The position numbers were made by a program, and so were the translations under genes. This document shows, piece by piece, positions 5,840-9,640 of a DNA stretch of 9,640 nucleotides. Origin of the DNA: an uncultured Desulfovibrio sp. Its GTDB lineage: Bacteria; Desulfobacterota; Desulfovibrionia; Desulfovibrionales; Desulfovibrionaceae. Location: positions 1 through 9,640 of the forward strand of contig URTO01000050.1 of NCBI GenBank assembly GCA_900550745.1, written 5' to 3'. The stretch's first letter is position 1. Each line of letters starts with the position of its first letter. A model generated the notes under the pieces. It saw only the letters and a list, made by a program, of their open reading frames with translations, was not told where the DNA came from and did no database searches.

Positions 5840-7141
5840 TTATTGCTTCCGGCATTCCATCGAGCGGGCATGGGCTTCAAGCTGCTCCATGCGGGCGAGC
5901 CGGGCCACGGCGTCCGCATTGGCGGCGGCGAAGGCGGGGCTGGCGGCGATGATGCTGGTGCGTTTGCAGAAGGTCTGTACGGAAAGGGCCGAAGAGAAGC
6001 GGGCCGTGCCGAGCGTGGGCAGCACGTGGTTGGGCCCGGCGAAGTAGTCTCCGAGGGGCTCCGGCGCGTAGGGGCCGAGGAAGACCGCACCCGCATGGCG
6101 GATGCGGGGCAGCACGGCCCACGGCTCGCGCATCAGCACTTCAAGGTGCTCCGGGGCCACGCGGTTGGCGAGGGCGACGGCGGCGTCCATGTCCGGCACG
6201 AGGACGACGGCGCTCCAGTCGGCCAGCGACTTGCGCACGATGTCGGCGCGGGGCAGGGTGGCGGACTGGCGTTCCAGTTCCGCGATGACGGCATGGGCCA
6301 GCGCCTCGTTGTCCGTGATGCAGATGGCGGAAGCCAGCGCGTCGTGTTCGGCCTGCGAGAGCATGTCGGCAGCGAGCCATTCGGGGTTGGCGGAATCGTC
6401 GGCGAGGACGAGGACTTCGCTCGGCCCGGCGATCATGTCGATCCCCACCCGGCCCTGCACGAGCCGTTTCGCGGTGGTCACCCAGATGTTGCCCGGCCCG
6501 GCGATGACGTCCACGGGCGCGACGGTTTCGGTGCCGTAGGCGAGCGCGGCGATGGCCCACGCCCCTCCCATGCGGTAGATTTCATGCACGCCGAGCAGGT
6601 GCGCGGCGGCAAGGATATGCGGGTTGAGGGTGCCGTCGGCACGGGGCGGCGTGGCCACGGCGATTTCGCGGACGCCTGCGGCCTGCGCCGGGATGGCGGT
6701 CATGAGCAGGCTGGAGATGAGCGGTGTGTTGCCGCCGCGCCCTCCGGGGACATAGAGCCCGGCCCTGTCCACGGCCTCGATCTTCTGGCCGAGGATCGTG
6801 CCGTCGTCGCGGGTGAGGAACCATGAACGATCTTTCTGGGCTTCATGGAAGGCGTGGATATTGTCCGCCGCCCGCCTGATGCAGTCGAGGCTTTCGGCGG
6901 GGATGCCGCGGGCGGCCTGTTCCAGATCCTCGGCGGGCACGCGCAGGGGAGGCCGCATATCCGGGCAGTCGAACCGCCGGACATATTCGAGGACGGCGCC
7001 GTCGCCGCCCTTGCGGACTGCGTCCAGCATGGCGCGCACATCCGTTTCCACGGTCTGATCGGGGTTGTCGCGGTTTTCCAGAAGCTGAAGCAGTTCCGGC
7101 CACATGGCTTCTGACGACAGCGACAGCAAACGACACGTCAT
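5840..7141 (-). CDS. hisD: Histidinol dehydrogenase
   Basis: 433-residue zinc enzyme that oxidises L-histidinol to L-histidine with two NAD+, the last step of histidine synthesis. Zinc ligands expected from the E. coli enzyme are present at matching spacing: Gln263 and His266 (SQAEHDALA), Asp365 (LGDYFAGPNH) and His424 (LEAHARS). The catalytic pair Glu331-His332 is in RVAPEHLEV. YVPGGRGGNTP (130-140) and GPGNIWVTTAKR (215-226) are typical family blocks. A Trp replaces the usual Gln in GGAWAIAALAYGT (192-204), a small variation that may be clade-specific. ATG at 7141 has AAGGAG six to seven bases upstream; the longer frame to 7300 crosses the promoter. It is first in the hisD-purC unit and diverges from the PBP gene. 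Confidence 0.97.
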   Translation of the reverse strand: MTCRLLSLSSEAMWPELLQLLENRDNPDQTVETDVRAMLDAVRKGGDGAVLEYVRRFDCPDMRPPLRVPAEDLEQAARGIPAESLDCIRRAADNIHAFHEAQKDRSWFLTRDDGTILGQKIEAVDRAGLYVPGGRGGNTPLISSLLMTAIPAQAAGVREIAVATPPRADGTLNPHILAAAHLLGVHEIYRMGGAWAIAALAYGTETVAPVDVIAGPGNIWVTTAKRLVQGRVGIDMIAGPSEVLVLADDSANPEWLAADMLSQAEHDALASAICITDNEALAHAVIAELERQSATLPRADIVRKSLADWSAVVLVPDMDAAVALANRVAPEHLEVLMREPWAVLPRIRHAGAVFLGPYAPEPLGDYFAGPNHVLPTLGTARFSSALSVQTFCKRTSIIAASPAFAAANADAVARLARMEQLEAHARSMECRKQ

Positions 7142-7177
7142 GATGACTCCTTGGGCCTCCGGCGGGCCGGGGGCGTC

Positions 7178-7193
7178 TCCGGGGCTCCCCGGA
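7178..7193 (-). repeat. Near-perfect palindrome in the hisD leader
   Basis: TCCGGGG-CT-CCCCGGA has 7-bp arms and a two-base centre, 37 bases upstream of the hisD start and downstream of its predicted promoter. It could form a leader hairpin or bind a dimeric regulator. No His-rich leader peptide is seen, so classical histidine attenuation is not supported. Confidence 0.4.
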
Positions 7194-7221
7194 TGATGAA
7201 GGGGCTTGGTAAGAGCAGATG

Positions 7222-7250
7222 ACTTTAGAGCAGGAACGCCGGAAAGTCGA
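7222..7250 (-). promoter_or_regulatory. Candidate hisD promoter
   Basis: On the minus strand, -35 TCGACT (complement of 7245-7250) and -10 TAAAGT (complement of 7222-7227) are 17 bases apart, each matching four of six consensus bases. The start would be near 7215, leaving a leader of about 74 bases before the ATG. Its -35 lies between the arms of an inverted repeat. Confidence 0.42.
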
Positions 7251-7287
7251 GCCTCCCGCCGGCGTTTCCCTAAGTGGATTTTTAGGG
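7235..7287. repeat. Two adjacent inverted repeats at the hisD promoter
   Basis: AACGCCGG (7235-7242) and CCGGCGTT (7259-7266) form perfect 8-bp arms with a 16-base spacer that contains the predicted hisD -35. One base later CCCTAA (7268-7273) and TTAGGG (7282-7287) form a second, 6-bp-arm repeat. The position suggests operator sites, though hairpin formation in RNA is also possible. Confidence 0.45.
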
Positions 7288-7553
7288 GCGGCGCGGGCAA
7301 TGGGCCGGATTGTTTTCGTTTTGGGTTCCGTCATGGAAGGCGGGGCTTCATCCGCACGGCATGGCGGAAGATACCGCCTTTTCCTCAGCTTTTCTTTGGC
7401 GAGTCCCATGAGTGAGCCGTTTTTATTGGCTATCTGCTTGGGACTCCAAGAAATAAGACATCAGACGTTTACTGCGGCACAATCGCCGTTTCAGTGTTGT
7501 GCGTGCGCGTCGCGCTCTTTACGCAGGGGCGGAAACAGGGTATCGCCTTGCTC
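7288..7553. other. Intergenic region upstream of the PBP gene, with hairpins
   Basis: No gene is supported. GGCGG-AAGATA-CCGCC followed by TTTT (7363-7382) looks like a weak rightward terminator although no rightward gene precedes it. Further on, GAGTCCCA (7401-7408) and TGGGACTC (7439-7446) enclose a smaller AGCC/GGCT pair (7415-7418 with 7428-7431), making an extended stem-loop. The promoter of the PBP gene should lie here, but only a poor candidate (TTGGCT at 7426 with GAAATA at 7450) is visible. Confidence 0.35.
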
Positions 7554-9640
7554 ATGAAAAGAGCGTTTTATCTTTTTGGAACCATTATCGGTGTGCTCGT
7601 GGCCCTTGGCCTCGCAGCCGTGGTTGGCGTCTATTTTTGGGCTACCCGGGATTTGCCGGGGTTTACCCGTATCGCCGATTACCGTCCCGCACTCACCACC
7701 ACCGTTCTGGCGCGTGACGGGAGCGTCATCGGTTCTTTTTACCGGGAAAACCGTTTCCTCATTTCGCTCGATCAGATGCCCGACATGCTCCCCAAGGCTT
7801 TTTTGGCCGCTGAGGACGCTGAATTCTATGAACACGAGGGCGTGAACCCGGTCGCCATTTTCCGCGCCTTCCTCATCAACCTCCAGTCCGGCACGAAGCG
7901 GCAGGGCGGCAGCACCATCACGCAGCAGGTGATCAAGCGCCTGCTCCTGACGCCCGAACGCAGCTACGAGCGCAAGATCAAGGAAGCCATCCTCGCGTAC
8001 CGTCTGGAGCATTACCTTTCCAAAGATGAAATCCTGACAATCTATCTGAACCAGACCTTCCTTGGGGCCAACGCGTACGGCGTTGAGGCCGCCGCGCGGA
8101 CGTACTTCGGGAAAAACGCCAAGGATCTCACGCTCGCCGAGTGCGCCATCATTGCGGGCCTGCCCAAGGCCCCCTCCCAGTACAACCCCTACCGTGACCC
8201 GGACGCCGCCATCGGCCGCCAACATTACGTGCTGCGCCGCCTGCGTGAGCTGAACTGGATCACGGAAGCCGAGTACGACGCCGCGCTCAAGCAGCCGCTG
8301 GTGTTCAAGCAGATGGCGGACGGCATGGGCCGTCAGGGGGCGTGGTATCTGGAAGAGGTGCGGCGCCAGCTTATTGAGCTGTTCAGCGAGGAAAACGCCA
8401 AAAGGCTCGGCATCGAGCTGCCCGTGTACGGTGAGGATGCCGTCTATCAGATGGGTTTTACCGTGCGGACGGCTATGGATCCTCCGGCGCAGATGGCGGC
8501 TGATGAGGCGCTGCGTTCCGGGCTGGAAGGCTTTACCCGCCGCCAAGGTTGGCATGGGCCGGTGGAAAAGATCCCGGCGGCGGACTTGAAAGGGCGCATC
8601 GAGAAATCGCATTTCTCCCCGTATATGCTGGCGAACGGCGAACGGGTTAAGGGCATCGTCACCCGGATTACGGACAAGGGTGTGGACGTCCGTCTCGGCA
8701 AGTACAGCGGGTTCATTGATAACGCACAGTTGAGCTGGGCGAAGAAGACGCTCCGCAGCAAGCAGAAGTTCCTTGAATCCGGCGATGTCGTTTGGGTGGC
8801 CGCCGTCAGCGACCCCAAAAATCCGTACAATCCGGACGAGGCCGAACCGGGCAAGCCTATCCGCCTGTCGCTCCAATGCGTCCCGGAATTGCAGGGCGCG
8901 CTCGTATCCATTGAGCCGGAGACGGGCGACGTGGTGGCGATGGTCGGCGGCTACAGTTTTCAGGAAAGCCAGTTCAACCGCGCGACGCAGGCGTTCCGGC
9001 AGCCGGGGTCGTCCTTCAAGCCCATCGTCTACTCCGCCGCGCTGGACAACGGCTTTACGGCGGCTTCCGTCATCCTCGACGCGCCCGTGGTGCAGTTCCT
9101 TGAGAGCGGCGACGTGTGGCGTCCGAGCAACTACGAGAAAAACTTCAAGGGGCCGCTCCTGCTGCGCACGGCGCTGGCCCTGTCCCGCAACCTGTGCACT
9201 ATCCGCGTGGTGCAGCAGATGGGGGTTCAGAAAGTCATTGAGCGGGCCAAGGATCTGGAGCTGGAGCCGCATTTCCCCGAAGTGCTGTCGGTCAGCCTCG
9301 GTGCGGTCGCGGTTACGCCGCTGAACATGACGCAGGCCTATACCGCCTTCGCCAACGGCGGTATGGTCAGCAAGGCGCGGTTCATCCTTTCGGTCAAGAA
9401 TTTCTGGAATGAGACCATCTATGAGTCGCAGCCCGATCTGCGCGACGCCATTTCCCCGCAGAATGCCTATGTGATGTCCTATCTGCTCAAGGAAGTGGTG
9501 AACGCGGGCACGGCGACGAAAGCCAAAGTGCTCGGACGGCCCGTTGCGGGCAAGACCGGAACCAGCAACTACGAGAAAAACTTCAAGGGGCCGCTCCTGC
9601 TGCGCACGGCGCTGGCCCTGTCCCGCAACCTGTGCACTAT
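7554..9640 (+). CDS. mrcA: Class A penicillin-binding protein (PBP1A type), cut by the right edge
   Basis: Bifunctional peptidoglycan synthase anchored in the inner membrane by residues about 5-29, with both catalytic domains in the periplasm. The glycosyltransferase domain shows AAEDAEFYEHEG (85-96, catalytic Glu87), GGSTITQQ (118-125) and RKIKEA (140-145). An OB-like linker (about 360-440) follows, then the transpeptidase domain with Ser486 in SSFK (486-489), SRN (544-546) and KTGT (667-670). ATG at 7554 has no good Shine-Dalgarno; TTG at 7548, seven bases after CAGGG, is a possible alternative start. The family is typically about 800 residues, so the 3' end is missing. From codon 671 (9564) to the end, the sequence exactly repeats codons from 525 (9126) instead of the expected post-KTGTSN region, so the last 77 bases are suspect. 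It diverges from hisD. Confidence 0.93.
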   Translation, partial: MKRAFYLFGTIIGVLVALGLAAVVGVYFWATRDLPGFTRIADYRPALTTTVLARDGSVIGSFYRENRFLISLDQMPDMLPKAFLAAEDAEFYEHEGVNPVAIFRAFLINLQSGTKRQGGSTITQQVIKRLLLTPERSYERKIKEAILAYRLEHYLSKDEILTIYLNQTFLGANAYGVEAAARTYFGKNAKDLTLAECAIIAGLPKAPSQYNPYRDPDAAIGRQHYVLRRLRELNWITEAEYDAALKQPLVFKQMADGMGRQGAWYLEEVRRQLIELFSEENAKRLGIELPVYGEDAVYQMGFTVRTAMDPPAQMAADEALRSGLEGFTRRQGWHGPVEKIPAADLKGRIEKSHFSPYMLANGERVKGIVTRITDKGVDVRLGKYSGFIDNAQLSWAKKTLRSKQKFLESGDVVWVAAVSDPKNPYNPDEAEPGKPIRLSLQCVPELQGALVSIEPETGDVVAMVGGYSFQESQFNRATQAFRQPGSSFKPIVYSAALDNGFTAASVILDAPVVQFLESGDVWRPSNYEKNFKGPLLLRTALALSRNLCTIRVVQQMGVQKVIERAKDLELEPHFPEVLSVSLGAVAVTPLNMTQAYTAFANGGMVSKARFILSVKNFWNETIYESQPDLRDAISPQNAYVMSYLLKEVVNAGTATKAKVLGRPVAGKTGTSNYEKNFKGPLLLRTALALSRNLCT
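9126..9202 (+). repeat. 77-base direct repeat, first copy
   Basis: This stretch inside the PBP transpeptidase domain (residues 525-550, SNYEKNFKGP onward) is the natural context: it carries the SRN motif. It recurs exactly at 9564-9640. The base before each copy differs (G at 9125, C at 9563). Confidence 0.95.
9564..9640 (+). repeat. 77-base direct repeat, second copy at the window end
   Basis: Identical over all 77 bases to 9126-9202 at an offset of 438 bases, which is a multiple of three, so the frame stays open across the junction. The join occurs at AGCAAC within KTGTSN. A repeat reaching the exact window end with a length equal to a common assembly k-mer suggests a graph loop. Confidence 0.95.

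Noticed and set aside
4762..5952. 396-codon plus-strand frame across purC
   Set aside because: Antisense to purC, which has clear SAICAR synthetase signatures; product resembles a shadow translation.
7219..7557. Possible small plus-strand gene between hisD and the PBP gene
   Set aside because: No ribosome-binding site with a credible start, no recognisable domain, and it overlaps inverted repeats and the hisD promoter.
7491..9272. 593-codon open frame on the minus strand opposite the PBP gene
   Set aside because: It is antisense to a gene with all class A PBP motifs in order; long antisense frames are common in GC-rich DNA and its product shows no recognisable domain.
1..9640. CRISPR arrays, tRNA or rRNA genes, insertion sequences
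   Set aside because: I saw no regularly spaced repeats, cloverleaf-like sequence, rRNA segments or transposase motifs; the only long direct repeat is the 77-base edge duplication.

Overview
The window is about 9.6 kb of GC-rich, densely coding bacterial chromosome. Family-level resemblance of the acyltransferase, FabI, PurC, HisD and HesB-type proteins, and use of an in-frame UGA as selenocysteine, point to a Desulfovibrionaceae-like sulfate or sulfite reducer (Desulfovibrio/Bilophila group). That assignment is inference from recalled sequence patterns, not a database search.

Layout, left to right. (1) A leftward cluster: pyrR (1803-2342), rarA (544-1767) and a PlsC-like acyltransferase that runs off the left edge (1-535), with gaps of 35 and 8 bases. 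(2) A divergent intergenic region (2343-2714) with a good sigma-70 promoter pointing right and a long hairpin-rich leader. (3) Two rightward tandem HesB/IscA-like genes. The first has Cys33; the second has an in-frame TGA at exactly residue 33, followed by a SECIS-like hairpin, so it reads as a selenoprotein. (4) A bidirectional intrinsic terminator (3613-3649). (5) A leftward group: hisD (5840-7141), purC (4900-5796), fabI (3824-4588), and an unlisted 43-residue single-pass membrane protein with a CPCC motif one base after fabI. A hairpin-rich gap of about 310 bases separates purC from fabI. (6) A 412-base divergent intergenic region rich in inverted repeats. (7) A rightward class A penicillin-binding protein gene (PBP1A type, from 7554), cut by the right edge.

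Most genes are housekeeping: pyrimidine, purine and histidine biosynthesis, fatty acid elongation, replication-fork maintenance and peptidoglycan synthesis. The special part is the Cys/Sec pair of A-type Fe-S carrier-like proteins, a known family in which conventional gene calling would truncate or miss the second gene.

Two edge problems matter to any user. The last 77 bases exactly repeat 9126-9202, in frame, inside the PBP gene; this looks like an assembly-graph loop rather than biology. Near the left edge the acyltransferase reading frame appears to slip by one base at its third motif.
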